Below, piece by piece: positions 44,218-56,484 of a DNA stretch of 64,000 nucleotides. Under the pieces are notes generated by a model. The model saw nothing but the letters and a program-made list of their open reading frames with translations. It did no database searches and was not told the origin of the DNA. A program made the translations under genes and the position numbers. This DNA comes from Fagopyrum homotropicum (lineage: Eukaryota; Streptophyta; Magnoliopsida; Caryophyllales; Polygonaceae): assembly GCA_033239125.1 (NCBI GenBank), contig BSWB01000002.1:83448560-83512559 (forward strand), in the 5' to 3' direction. Numbering within the stretch: position 1 is the stretch's first letter; each line of letters opens with the position of its first letter.

Positions 44218-47186
44218 TGTAACGCCCCAAAATTTTGGCGCCTTTGCGAGATTTATCTTTCCGGCTTTTATCGATATATTTCCTTTCCTGCGTTTAAATT
44301 ATTACATAATCTCGTAAAGATAAATTGTGTGAATGGTTTTTGTATTTCAAAGTATATTTTGCAAGTTTACTTATATATTCGATCCACATATATTTTCCGT
44401 ATCGTTATTTTTCGGAAAAGTGGGGAAAATTTTTCCATTTGAAAATCCTGTTCCGAATGTTTTGATCGAGTTATTGATGCCCATTTTCCTATTTTAATAT
44501 TATTAATTTTATTCTCATTTTTATTTTTATTTCTTGCTTTTTCCCCCACCTTCTTCACCTGTCTCTTTCCAACGTGCTTGAGTGACGCTATCCTAGACCT
44601 GCTGTCCCGACCCCTCGCTTACCTCACCCCGACCCCTCGCCCTCGCTCCCGACTGCTAGCATCTCCCTTGCCCCTGCTCTCTCTGCACAATAACTGCTAT
44701 CTTCCTCCTCTATCGGCTCCTCTTCAATTTTGGATCGAGAAACCTCAGCACTCCCTCAACCTCACACAACCCTCGCGCCTCACGCTACCTTTCTTCACCG
44801 GAGATGAGAGCAAGCTCTCCAGCAACGCAGCAAAGCCTCGCACCCCCTCCTCTCTTGTTGTTGGAACCCTAGCCCTCGATTCTGTCACCGGGAGAGCCGC
44901 CTTCAATTCGCCTTCAACCCAATCGAACAGGAGAAGCGCCTGCAACCCTGCCCTTGTGTTGTCCGCCGCTCCTCCTCCGCCTGCACCGTCTGGCCGCTTC
45001 TCCTTTCCTCCGCCTGCGCAGCCGCCGGAGCCCTTTCCCCTTTCCCTCTGTCACGCTCAAATTAGGGGTTGTAAAAGCTTCTTGGTTATTTTGTAATCGA
45101 ACCCAAATCTGCAACCCAGGCCAAGAGGAGCAACCGAGAGCCCAACGCCCTGCCGCCTCCATCGCCTGCCGGATCCAAGGAGCTACCACCGGAGTTGTAT
45201 TCATCCCCCCTACCGCCGCCTCATAGCTCCCTCTGTCTGTGAATTCGCGTGTTCAGATGTTGAAGAAGGAGTTCTCCAATATTTCAACTCGGGCCCCTCT
45301 TTTTGTGGTTAATTACAGATTTTACCCAATGTTTTGTCATTACAGCTTTGACACATACTTTTTGATTTTGGCAATTGTGCCCTCTGTTTGTATAGTTACA
45401 AAAAAAGCCCAAGGTTTTATTTAGGGAAAATGACCCAAGTTTCTAGAGTTGGATTATTTGCCCGGAAAATATTTTAGCGGTTTAAAACCTTGGATTGAAT
45501 TACGGGATTTTAACGTTGACTTTAAAAATGTGTTTAACCTTGGGTTATGATGTTATACAATTTGTCCGGAATATATATTTACGGTTTTAACTTGGGTTTT
45601 AAAAGTGGGGTTTTCCTTAGTTTTATATATGTTAATTATTCCGTTTAAATTTAGCGTATAAGCTAAACTTGTATAGTTTTGGTGTTAGGTTCGGAAGCGT
45701 CCCGATAAAGACCTAACAAGTCCAAGTCGACATCCGTTGATCGATTTCCGTCTTTTGACGTCGTGTGAGTATCCTTTCCCTTGATACAATTATGTTTAGT
45801 AGTATCATGGTAGGATGGATCTAGTATAACTTAGAGTGAATGCCAAGTAGTGGCTCGGAACCTTAGGTGAGTGGTTGAAGTTTGTGAAATGTTGTAAGGC
45901 TTGAGGAGTTGATATTATCTTGTGAGGTTGTTTATGGCTTTAAGTTGTATGTTGAGCTTGTGAGAATTTAGGGGTTGAGGTTGAATAATTGTTGAGGTTG
46001 AAATTGTAAGTTTATAGTTGTGAGCTTATGGTTGTTGAGATTATGGGCTAGGATATGCGTATTCTAGCATAGTGTTGTTAGCATTGCGATCGTGGGGACT
46101 AGGCATGTTATCCTAGTGGTGTTGTGAGTTATGATCTTGCGAGATCCGAGGGTTTAGAAGTCTTAGGACTTCTAGCTTCTGTTGAGTGTGATGTGAGCAT
46201 GAGGGATTCTAGGATGCGGTCCTAGAATTGAGAGTCATATGATCTTGCGTAGATCATTTGTATAGAAGTCTAAGACTTCTATTGTGGGTGGGTTGTTGTT
46301 GATATAGTTATCTTCTTGTGAGCAGGTTATGGGCTTCCTCCCTAAGGAAGCGAGAGTGTTGTGAGTTGAGTGTGGTGACGAGGTAAGTCTTCGGACATAC
46401 TTAGCTCGTATTCTTTGTATTAGCATTATTGTGTGTTGGGTTGTGTGTGTTTATTATTTTACTGTTTATAACAACTAAACCGGAAATAGGATTACCGACC
46501 TTTATATTATTTGGCCCAAGTGTATGATAACGGGCGGTGACATCACTGTCTGGCTCCCTGTGAGAGCTAGGGGGATCTCGGCGATTGGCCCGTGCTGGTT
46601 AGACGATCAGAGGCATCCGACCGTTCCATTGCCGGAAGAAGGGACCGAGGCGAGTTTCGGAGGATTCTCGTGTCACAAAAGAAGTTGTATTAGAACGGGA
46701 TATGACTTAATAATAATAAAGATAATAAACCGGATTTGTGTGCTTTTGTGTATGTTGTGTGACTAGGTTGAATTATTTGTGTTTGTGCCTTCCCCTTTAA
46801 TTCTAATGCTTCGAATGTGAGCTAACAGTTTTATACCGAATGTTGTAGTTTGCCTTGCAGGTTAGGCATGCTCCGAGAGATCTGGAAGGGTGGGCAGCCG
46901 GGGTCCGTACATTTTAGGAGTGAGTTTTGGTTAGAGTCGAGTGGTATATTATTCATGTATATTGTATATCGCGTGGTAGCATTTGGCCCTTGGTGTTGCT
47001 TATCGGCTGAAGTCTTTTGTTGTTTCTTTCGGGTTTCCTTTCATTGCATAAAAATGTATTTCGGTTTTGGCCTTTATTTGTGCCTTGTTGTAAGATCCGG
47101 TGAAATTGTTGTCAGGCTAAGGGTCGGGACCCATTGTGAGGTCCCAACCCGTAGTATCCCAAGTCCCGCGGATTTTGGGTGTTACA
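44218..47186 (+). mobile_element. 3' LTR of D
   Basis: It starts TGTAACGCCCCAAAATTTTGG and ends GGTGTTACA. It differs from the 5' LTR by scattered substitutions and small indels. It carries the longest ORF of D (44,578-45,096), within the GC-rich block. Confidence 0.85.
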
Positions 47187-47191
47187 GCTGG

Positions 47192-48653
47192 CTTCCTTTA
47201 TAAGCCATCCTTTGCTTCTCTAAGAGGTTTTCTTCATCCTCTTCAACTTCATTTCCCTCTATCTTCTTTCTTTCTCTTTCCTTGCTTCTTTCTTTATTCT
47301 TTAGCTTAGGATCACAAGCTGAGCTTGTGCGGATCCTTTTATGAGGTTTTGATGTTCATACATGTGTATATATGTATGTGTGTTATTGTTGTATGATGAA
47401 GAAGTGAAGAGAGTCGAGAAAGAGATCGAAGAGAAGCCAGAGACAACATTCTGCACAAACAGCCTCCCTAGCGCCTGTACTAGGCCGCCCCTGCACCGGC
47501 TGTGGAACGCCCCTGCGCCTTATGTGAGCCGCCCCTACGCCTCACTGGTTCAGCCCTTGAGTCCTTTGCTTCTGCTGGTGCATTCAGGGCATACCTTGTT
47601 GGTATTTTTCCTTCCTTCCTATCCTTTGGCCTTGGCTTAGATGTTGGCTAGGCTAGCTTGGTTAGGATGAGTATGAGGAGTTACATGATAGAGATGTGCC
47701 TTAGGCACTTGTGTTTATGTTGAGGATATGCCTTAGGTATTTGTGAGCATGTTATGATCTAGAGGTTTAGATTGACGTTGTAGGTTGGTTATGGTTATGG
47801 AGACGAGTCTCCTAACCCTTGTAGTATGTCATGATGTGTGCCTTGCTATTGTAGGCGTTGATTACTTCCCCAAGGGGAAGCTGTGACGTGGTTTTAGTTG
47901 CGAGTATTACAGGTAAGTCCATAGGACTAACTTAGCGTACAGTTGTGGGTTGTATGATTGTGATGGTTGTGTGTGATCATATGATTGTTCATTTATAACC
48001 TAAACCGGACTAGGTTGACCATTTATTACAATAAACGGCCCAAGTGTATTATAATTGGTCGTGACCACTTCCCTCCGCCTGCGGGTAGGGCGAGGTGCCC
48101 TGAAGATGATCTCACTAGGGGGACAAGTGATGATAATCCCCATGCAAAACCCCTGTGTTACGTTGGATGGGATGAGGTTCTTGAGGCTCCTCGTGTTACA
48201 AAATAAGTTGAATTAGTAATGAATAATGAAATGGAAAGATAATAAATGAATATGTGTGACTTTTCATGTATGAGTTGTTGATGTGTGTTTATGCTATTAC
48301 CTTCATACTTATTCATTTATGTAGCTAACGTTGTATACCGTGTTGTAGATGATTTGCTGGTTAGGAAGACTGTAGAGTGAGCCAGATGGGGTGACTAGCT
48401 GAGGACTTCTGTACATTAGGGTTGTGTGGGATATGAAATCTTTTGTATCTAATGTTTATGGATGTTGTTTTGTACTCGGCTTTGTTGTTGTAAACCCTTT
48501 TGATGTATCTTATACAATTTTATGTATTTGGTTTTAATCTACCCATGCCTTGTTGTAAGATCTAGTGAACTTGTTGTCGGGCTAGGGTCATGATCCATTG
48601 TGAGATCCTAGCCCAATGTGGTACTCCGAGTCCCGCGGATTCGGGGTGTTACA
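47192..48653 (+). mobile_element. C/F shared LTR, right part
   Basis: It continues CTTCCTTTATAAGCC directly from the left part and ends TCGGGGTGTTACA. Possible TATA box CTTTATAAGCC is at 47,194-47,204. The CCGCCCCTGCGG cores at 47,485, 47,507 and 47,529 are exactly 22 bp apart. An open frame at 47,362-47,640 is non-credible. The palindrome block is at about 47,911 and the AAACCGG core at about 48,001-48,075. Being preceded by C pol and followed by a PBS, it serves both C and F. Confidence 0.85.
47485..47540. repeat. Three CCGCCCCTGCGG cores at 22-bp period (C/F LTR)
   Basis: Cores CCGCCCCTGCAC, ACGCCCCTGCGC and CCGCCCCTACGC start at 47,485, 47,507 and 47,529. The spacers of 10 bp are unrelated. 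Confidence 0.85.
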
Positions 48654-48656
48654 AAG

Positions 48657-48668
48657 TTGGTATCAGAG
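48657..48668 (+). promoter_or_regulatory. Initiator-Met primer-binding site of F, interrupted
   Basis: TTGGTATCAGAG is followed at once by element E. After E, CAGAGCCTTAAG at 58,161 continues the site. The CAGAG shared by both sides is the target duplication of E. Confidence 0.85.
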
Positions 48669-50418
48669 TGTTCGCTCCAAATGGTGTGCGCAAGATTTAA
48701 ATTTATAACCCAAGACGTTTGCTAAAAACAAGGATGCGAACCCGCAGTGTACGGGTCAATCGTGGTAAAAGCAAGAAATTCCGGGGTGTCGATCTCACGG
48801 ACATAGGTGAAACCTAAGCAAGTATAGGTTGTCTATGCAACAACTAACCACAAAAGCGATTAAAACAATCAAAGATGATAAAAAGTCAATTAAGAAAATA
48901 TGCAATTCTAGGGATTAAAGCATCTAGTTGTGGTTCCAACTCAAGATCTAAAGATAAGCGGACAAAGCTGAGATTTTGCAAAGGGAAGGTGTTACTAAAG
49001 TGGAATAGATCACCGGGTAAGTCTCACTACTCACTAATCCCAAACCATAACTCCTATTACCGGGTAAGTCTCAAGGAATTAAAGAAAAGAACTATAACCT
49101 CAAACTAACACTCCAACTAAGGGAATAGAATCAACCTTTACCGGGTAAGTCTCAGGCTAACTCACAAAGATGGAATGGAAGCACACTCAAACTCCAATAA
49201 AGGATAAACCTTTACTACCTGTACTTATGATCTTAGGTAAACAAATAAAGGAATTACCGGGTAAGTCTCATCCTAAGCTTGCATTGAACCAGGAAAGGTG
49301 TAATAAGAATAGGATTTGCAAACTCTAACACTTAACTCTCAGTTTCGGATGAGAAAAGGTCACCTCGGTCAAACAAATTCCACCCTGGCCCAGATGTTCA
49401 TCGACTGAGCGAGATGTTCTAGGGTTAAGGATAAAGACTCGAGCTTTCAGGGTCCTACTAGAATTTAAGATTATTCTATCATTGTTTTTCCCACAACCTT
49501 CAGCCAATCACCCTAGAATCACACAAAGAAATTTGCGAATCATCATCATGAAAGCAATAATCAAATATAAGGGAAGAAGGTGAATAATTGAACACAAAAA
49601 CCTTGAGAAAAAGGCTTCAATAACTGAATCAATTATCAAGAAAACAAGCGTTCCTTGGATCACAATCCAATAAGACAATCAACAAGAAGGAAATCTAAGA
49701 GAATCTTACAAAAACCCTTCACAAAAGCTATAAAAGCTATCAACTTCCTTCCTTCAACCTTCCTTCAATCCTTCCTAACTGTTGGATGCTCTAAGCATGT
49801 ATTTTCCGGTGATACGCCATTATGATTTGTGGAAAATCCAACCCTTTATATAGGAAAACTACCCTCCTAAGATAAGATATCTTAAAAAGATATTTTCCTA
49901 ATAAAATATATATATCTCTCATAAATAAATCCCTAAAATATATGATCTTCCTTCAAGAAATCCAGCCTACAAATATAAGATCCCTCCTTCCAAAAATAAA
50001 AGATCTCAGCCAAGAATAAAATATAGCTCGCCGCGTCCAAGGTGTTCGCCTCGGTCGGGACGCTCCTCTGGATCACCTCGATCGAGATGGTACTGTAGCT
50101 GACCGAGGTGAATCTCAACTGAATGTGAAATCTCTCAAATCTGGTCCAAAGTAAATCTTTAATCCAATTCCATGCTTCCTGGATTCTTCCTTAAGCTTCT
50201 GAATGTAGCTCCAATGACTCCTTAGCTCCTTTAGCTCCATTTTGATGCAAAACGTGCCATTTTACCTACGATTACAACGAAACTTGGTGTAGACCTCGAT
50301 TCCCGCAAAGGTAGATGAAACGACAATATAATCACATAATATACATTCAAACATGCAGATTATTGTAGATAAAACGTCTAAACAGGTCCCAAAATATAGA
50401 CTATAATTCATGCTATCA
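48669..50418 (-). mobile_element. 3' LTR of E
   Basis: It starts TGATAGCATGAATTATAG at 50,418 and ends at 48,669 (1,750 bp). ACCGGGTAAGTCTCA blocks are at 49,012, 49,059, 49,140 and 49,256. CTCGG motifs occur at about 49,362-49,420 and 50,049-50,107, with a CGAG pair at 50,083 and 50,104. Confidence 0.9.
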
Positions 50419-51844
50419 AAATACCCCATACTTGGCCCTTGCTTGTCCCCAAGCAAGTTCCAAATCTTTGATACAAGATAGAATGGATTATAAGTCATAA
50501 AGATCAATGAAAAAGTCTTTCAAAACATTTCAATGGTGTGCTACAATCATAGATCACTCTAAGAGAATGCTTCATGAGATTTAAAATCAATACATGCTCA
50601 AAACATTTTATAAATATAAGAAAGTTGTTCATCTTTGCATAAAATCATAGAATGCATAATAAATCATAATTATCGAAATTAATCATGTATAATCCAGTTT
50701 AAACCATCAAGTCAATCAACAAGCTCGAGGTCTCAAGGTCTTTTCAAGAGAAGGTCAAGAAAGGTGTGAGGGTGGGATGTATATAGGGAATGTGGTGCTA
50801 GAATCCGGAAAAATGATCTTTACTTTACTTTCTTTTGAACTTCAACATCTTCCACCAATAAGCTTTGCTTATTTACTTTTTTACTTTTTGGGATGCATGG
50901 ACATAGGTACACAATAACCGAAGCCTAGGAGATCAGCAATCATCAATTTTTCGAGATGCCTCAAACCCTTGATGCACATACCATGACCCGTTAGGAATAT
51001 CGCTCAATCCGACTTTGGCAAGACACAAACACCCGGCTATGTGAATGGTGCCGAGTTACTCATCATCATGATTGACTTCCCCAAACCTATTTGTTTCTTT
51101 CTAACTTTCACCCATCATCTCAACTTTTCTTTCAATTGCTTTTCACTTTTGCTTGCTTCCAAATTCCCGGATAGGTAAAGGGAGGCAAATATGTATATGA
51201 GGGGCTAAAGCATGATCAAGAAGAAGAAGAGAAGAGAATGAATTGCCTTGGTCTTCCCAGGAAGAAAGTGAAAGAACTCATCATGTGGTGTCAACCTTCA
51301 AAGTCAACATAATTTGGATAAAAACAAAGTATTAAACATGCCAAAATTTCAAACAAAGCATTTAGCAACTTAAACATATCATAAAACCTTTCGAACTTAT
51401 AAAGATTTCAAAACCAGTCAGCAAACAAAATCATCACTGAGGTCATATCCAGATAAGAAGCACAAAAAATCGTTTCGAAAACTGTTCCAGTTAAGCCACC
51501 TCGGTTGAGATGATCTAAGTCATCCGAGGTGAATCACCTCGTTCGGTCAGAATCACTTCGTTCGAGGTCATAGAAAAAATTTCTTAACCAGTTTTTGACG
51601 TTTTTCTCAATCAAATAACCTGTATGCATGCATGTAGTCTAAAATAAGCACATAGAGCAAAATAAAATAGTAGATATCCATCAAGAGTCAAGTCATACAT
51701 CCATGTAAGTCAAATAAATACATACCCACATACCCCATATTTGGGACACATTGTCCCAATGGGTCAAATAAGTCTAAGAAACAGAGTACTCACCGAATAA
51801 AGCTGAGTTGCATAATAAATAAATAAAGAAAATCCTTCAAGCTC
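50419..51844 (-). other. E polypurine tract and 3' UTR
   Basis: The tract AAGTATGGGGTATTT on minus adjoins the LTR (50,419-50,433). It is preceded by GGGGACAAGCAAGGGCC, a context typical of Athila. The remaining 1.4 kb is non-coding, with CTCGGTTGAG/CGAG motif copies at 51,500-51,572. No integrase remnant is visible here. Confidence 0.75.
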
Positions 51845-53236
51845 TCAATAATCCCGATCCGGTGGTGGCGGTGGTGGCGGTGGTGGCACGTACGGGTACT
51901 GAGATGGGTCGAATGGGTAACCCATGACATGCTGAAACTGAATCTCAACCATCGTGTGCTGGTAGTGTAGTCTCTCCTGCATCTCTCTAATGTCTAAAGA
52001 CAAGGCAGCGTAAGAATCTATCACCTGATCCGTCAAATCATCGATCCGGCGGTGAGCAGCTAGATCCCTCTACCTGCGTACCCTATGCCTAGCAGGACGT
52101 GCTGGTGCTGCAGCTGGCTCCTCCTGTGTCTCGTCGTCGTCCAGATCGACGACTGGCACGCTAGTCCCAGCTGTATCTGTGCCTGTGTCCATGGCAGCAT
52201 CGCCATCCTCATCATCATCCTCCTCCTCAACCTCATCATCCTCCTCATCATGTCTCGGAGCTGCTGCATCTCTGGCATCCTCCATAAGCGGAATCCATGC
52301 GGTCTGCCAGTAGTGCGGGTCATAAACAGAGAACTGAGCTGACCACCTAATACCCTGGGGTGCAGTCTGCTCCCAGGGCATCGCCACATATGGCGTAGTA
52401 AGTCCGCGAGGAACCAGTATCCTCCAAGTGATCATCTCCTGAAGCCCGAGCGGCTTGGCAACAGCCACCATAGTGCATGCACCAAGATAAAGGTCCATGT
52501 AACTCGCTATGTGAGTCACTATACCTCCGCATCAGATATCTCCCTTCGCCTTGGCCTTGATCTTGTGCAAATCCTCTGCCAGCATAACTCCAAAATCCGG
52601 AACTCCTCCAGTCACCATGCAGTATAAACTCAGCAGCTCACCCTGTCTAATCTTTTGGGGCATCTTAGTACGCGCCAGAAGAGTCTCGCTAAAGATCCTG
52701 TGAGCAAGTATAAAAGCCAAGTGGAAGATAATCCGCTCCCTGGAATCTCCAGGTCTCCACCTGTCAGCGTGCTCAACCACGTGAGCTATCTGTCCCCAGA
52801 ACTCTCGAGCTACAGCTCGAGAAGGAAAATCAGCAATAGTGGGGGCCGGGAAGCCAAAGATGTCCCTCCAGTGGTCCATAGGAACTAGATAGTTCCGGTT
52901 CATCAACCGGTACTTGATGGCGCGCTCGGTGGGCAAGTAGGTGAAGAAGCTAACAAACTCCAGTGTCGGCTCAAGATAGGTTGTAGCTCTAATCTCAGTA
53001 AACTACTCCAACCCCACCGCGGATATCATCCGCCTCAGATCCTCATCAATATAGAGGCAGTCAAATGCAGAAATGTCCAGGAATCGTGGTGCAACCACTG
53101 GACGTGCCGCTATGCGGTCATAGTCGACCTGGTGACGCTCGTGAATCACCGGTCTAGAGCGGCGTGAAGAAGAAGAAGGGGAAGGAGAGGATCTGTCTCT
53201 CAAAACTAGGTGCCTGTCAGAGCTCATCTTTGTCAT
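51845..53236 (-). pseudogene. Athila ORF-1/env-like protein (E)
   Basis: A single frame of about 464 codons from 53,236 (or MSSDRHLV at 53,227) to the stop at 51,845, broken by in-frame stops at 53,003, 52,532 and 52,070. The conserved core runs LDISAFDCLYIDEDLRRMI, then ATIADFPSRAVAREFWGQIA, RERIIFHLAFILAHRIFSE, QKIRQGELLSLYCMVTGGVPDF and THIASYMDLYLG. The second half has ITWRILVPRGLTTPYVAMPWE, an acidic run rich in E and D, and a Pro-rich C-terminus. It fits the Athila ORF-1/putative plant transposon protein group; the function is unknown. No clear signal peptide or transmembrane helix is seen. The A1 copy is at 4,153-5,348. Confidence 0.7.
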
Positions 53237-53991
53237 ACCCTATCAGACCACCTTGGTCTCTCTAACAACTCTGAGGAACACCTCGGCCGAGCATAGGCAG
53301 ACTAGACTGAGGCGAAGTGCTGTGCGATCGTTTCTCTCAGAAATCCAGTTCTTTTCCCCCAATATCACTACCAAAGGTTCCTATGGGGTACTTAATTCTT
53401 TTTCAGCAAAATGCAGGGGCAACCAAAGCCCAAATCGAATGAAATCAGTGGAAGAAGAGGGAGTTAGGGTTTTTTCGATTTTACCCCAGATTTGGTCGAT
53501 TCGGAGCGTTTATGCTGCAGATTGGTAGTTGCAAATCGATCCTCTACCCTTTCCTTGCAGTTTGGAAGCGAGAATCGTCAAAAACGGGAAAAAATCAGAG
53601 AAGCAAGGCGAAGATTGCGTTTCGGTCGAGAGGGAGGTAGAGGGAGGTGAGAGAAATCTCAGCCCCCTTTTATACCCTTTTCTGGAACCCTAGTCGCCTC
53701 GGTTGCTCAAGAATTATCTCGGTCGAGGTGCTGTGACAGCAACTGAGATGTGTCTTAGTCATACTCCGTCTTTTTAAATTCTCAAACTTCTGTCCATCCA
53801 ATGTTGCTCCTGGTTTGTATTCATTCCTTAGATGTCACTTGTTGTCTGTCTAGTACGTCAAAAACAAAGCAAAGCAAAGCAAAAGCAAACTATCTAAAGC
53901 TAGACTAGAAAAAGGGAAAAGAAAGCAATACCTTGGGTTGCCTCCAAAGAAGCGCTTGATTTAAGGACGCTAGCTGGACCGTACGGTATCC
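53237..53991 (-). other. E spacer between pol and the env-like gene
   Basis: Non-coding, with CTCGG motifs at 53,246-53,290 and 53,697-53,735. The GGAGGCAACCCAAGG block is at about 53,931-53,948. It is the counterpart of 5,349-6,151. Confidence 0.55.
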
Positions 53992-56484
53992 CTAAACGTG
54001 ATGGGAGGTATCCTCACCCCATACTTCACCTTCATCATAGGGTGAGATAAGGAAGTCTATCAAACGCTCCAACAAGTGCAAGTGCTCATCGGGGAATGAT
54101 ACGTCTATGGGTGGGTCGTTCTTCTCGCGTGAAGAGGAAGGTAGCCGGCGAGCTATATTTTATTCTTATCGCGGATCTCTAGGTCAAACTCTTGAAGCAA
54201 GAGAATCCATCGAATAAGGCGTGGCTTGGCATCCTTCTTAGCAAGTAAGTAACGAATAGTTGCATGGTCGGTGTAGACAACAACTTTCGCCCCTACTAAG
54301 TAAGAACGAAACTTCTCGAAAGCGTATACAACCGCCAATAGCTCCTTTTCGGTGGTGGCGTAGTTACGCTGGGCTTTATCTAGCGTCTTGCTAGCGTAGT
54401 AAATGGCGGTGGTCCGCCCTTCCTTCTTTTGTCCAAAAACTGCTTCTACCGCCACATCACTCGCATCGCACATGATCTCAATGGGCAAGGTCCAATCCGG
54501 AGGCTGGATAATGGGAGCGTAGATCAACGCTTCCTTAATCCTGTAAAATGCATCAAGACACTCCTGCGAAAACTCAAAAACAACATCTTTATTCAAGAGG
54601 TTAGTTAGTGGCTTATAAATCTTCGATAAGTCCTTGATGAATCTCCTATAGAAACCTGCATGCCCGAGAAAACTCCGCACACCCTTAACAAAACAAGGGG
54701 GAGGAAGTTTTTCAATAGTCTCGATCATAGCACGATCGAGCTCAATACCTCGATTAGACAACGAGGTGTCCTAGCACGATGCCTTCATTAACCATAAAGT
54801 GATACTTCTCCCAATTCAAGACGAGATTAGTGTCTTCACATCTTTGTAGCAGTAGAGAAAGGTTAGATAGGAAATCATCAAAAGAGGAACCATATACTAA
54901 AATATCATCCATAAATACCTCCATGATCTCTTCTATATACTCGGAAAAGATAGCCATCATGCATCGCAGGAAGGTAGCGGGTGCATTGCATAATCCAAAT
55001 GGAATCTTCCTATAAGCGAATGTCCCCCATGGACAAGTGAAAGTGGTCTTCTCTTGATCATCCGGATGGATAGGAATCTGGATGAAACCACAATAGCCAT
55101 CTAAATAGCAAAAATGTGAATGCTGGGCCAACCGTTCGAGCATTTGATCGATGAAGGGAAGTGGAAAATGGTCCTTCCGAGTGGCCACGTTCAGCTTCCT
55201 ATAGTCGATGCACACCCTCTAGCCCGTGACGGTCCTAGTTGGGATTAACTCGTTGTTCTTATTCGTCACAACGGTCATCCCTCCTTTCTTCGGAACTACA
55301 TGTACTGGGCTAACCCACTTGCTGTCCGAGATAGGAAATATGATACCTGTATCCAACAACTTAAGAATTTCTTTCTTCACAACCTCTTTAATGATCGGAT
55401 TTAACCGTCTTTGAGGTTCCCGTGAAGTCTTATGATCGTCCTCCATTAGTATTCTATGCCTACAGAAAGAAGGCTTAATGCCAATAAGATCATCAATAGT
55501 ATAACCCAAAGCCTTTTGATGCTTCCTCAGGACATGCATTAGTTTAGATAATTCAGATTCGGAGAGGGAAGTACTAACGATGACGGGATAAGTAGAATCT
55601 GGTCCAAGAAAAACATACCTCAAGTGACTTGGGAGTTGTTTAAGTTCCACAACTGGGGGTACTTTCTAAGGTGGATCCTTGCTTCCTTCTTCAAGTGGAG
55701 TAGATCGAAGAACTGGACTTTCAGAAGTCTCAGTTGACATCATCTCGCTTTCGACCTCGGTCGAGGTCCAGAGAGGGTGACCGAGATGTTCTTTAGTCAA
55801 GAACACCTCGCTTGGTCCAGAGAGTGCCTCGGTCGAGGTGCTGTAACTAGGACCGAAACTGGAGATCTTCTTCTCCTGGATTAGTCTTTCAGTTTTAGCT
55901 CCTAGATCTTCTTCCAGCGCCTTTAAGCTCCATATATATGCATCACAAGAACCATCTATACCTTCCTCCATTAAGCTAAAGCTAATAACTTTTTCAAGTG
56001 GATCTTTAATAAGGATAGAGCTCACCAATTCTCTTGATTCTTCTTCATCATAGATGTTGAAGATATCATCTCCTAGCTGCTCTCCATTCATTGCCGCAAG
56101 TAATGCAAATTCTACTTCATCTCCGCTAATGTTGAATTTTAACTTGGCATTCTTACAATCCACATTGCAACCCGAAGTTGCTAGAAATGGCCTCCCGAGA
56201 ATGATAGGATTTGGATAATCTGCGGGAATGTCAAGTACAACAAAGTCTATAGGTAAATAGAAATTACCTAACTTAACCGGAACGTCTTCCAAAATGCCCA
56301 CGGGATGGGTAATGGAGCGGTCCGCCATATATAACCGTATCTTCACCGGATTGGGCTCTCCAAGTCCGATCTTAACACATAGCTCCAGCGGGATGATGCT
56401 CACGCTGGCTCCTAGATCACACAAGGCTTCGCAAGTGACATCCCCAACTTTAAATTTATAACCCAAGACGTTTGCTAAAAACAA
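53992..56484 (-). pseudogene. Athila pol: protease-RT-RNase H, no integrase (E)
   Basis: Protease has an intact DLGASVSIIPLELCVKIGLG site near 56,410. It is cut at its N-terminus by the LTR joint at 56,449. A linker with CTCGGTCGAGG copies (55,755-55,850) leads to RT (HRILMEDDHKTSREPQRRLNP; VCIDYRKLNVATRKDHFPLP), with VFMDDILVYG at 54,904-54,915. RNase H follows, with CDASDVAVEAVFGQ, TEKELLAVVYAFEKF and YTDHATIRYLL. Stops are at 55,666 and 55,219 (Trp codon to TAG); a frameshift lies at about 54,757 and a small deletion after 54,153. The tail ends GEVWGEDTSHHV and stop, matching the end of pol in A1. Confidence 0.85.
55755..55850. repeat. CTCGGTCGAGG motif cluster in E protease-RT linker
   Basis: Two complete palindromic copies, CCTCGGTCGAGGT (about 55,757 and 55,827), and partial copies between them lie within coding frame. 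The homologous linker of A1 (7,925-7,985) also holds copies, but their number and spacing differ. Confidence 0.75.

Larger units (their letters stand above)
40025..47186 (+). mobile_element. Non-autonomous LARD-like element D
   Basis: Two long LTRs (40,025-42,975 and 44,218-47,186, about 2.95 kb each and roughly 96-97% alike by eye) flank 1,242 bp without coding sequence. The target duplication GCTGG lies at 40,020-40,024 and 47,187-47,191. A PBS directly follows the 5' LTR and a polypurine tract precedes the 3' LTR. D lacks gag and pol and must be moved in trans. Its termini, PBS and PPT context match the Tekay elements of this window. Confidence 0.9.

Noticed and set aside
44578..45096. ORF of 172 codons in the D 3' LTR as a possible captured gene.
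   Set aside because: The 5' LTR copy is frameshifted, the reverse strand is also open, and no domain is recognised; kept only as a low-interest composition finding.
51845..53236. Interpreting the env-like protein of E as a viral envelope.
   Set aside because: No signal peptide, fusion peptide or transmembrane segment is visible; only its position after pol suggests it.
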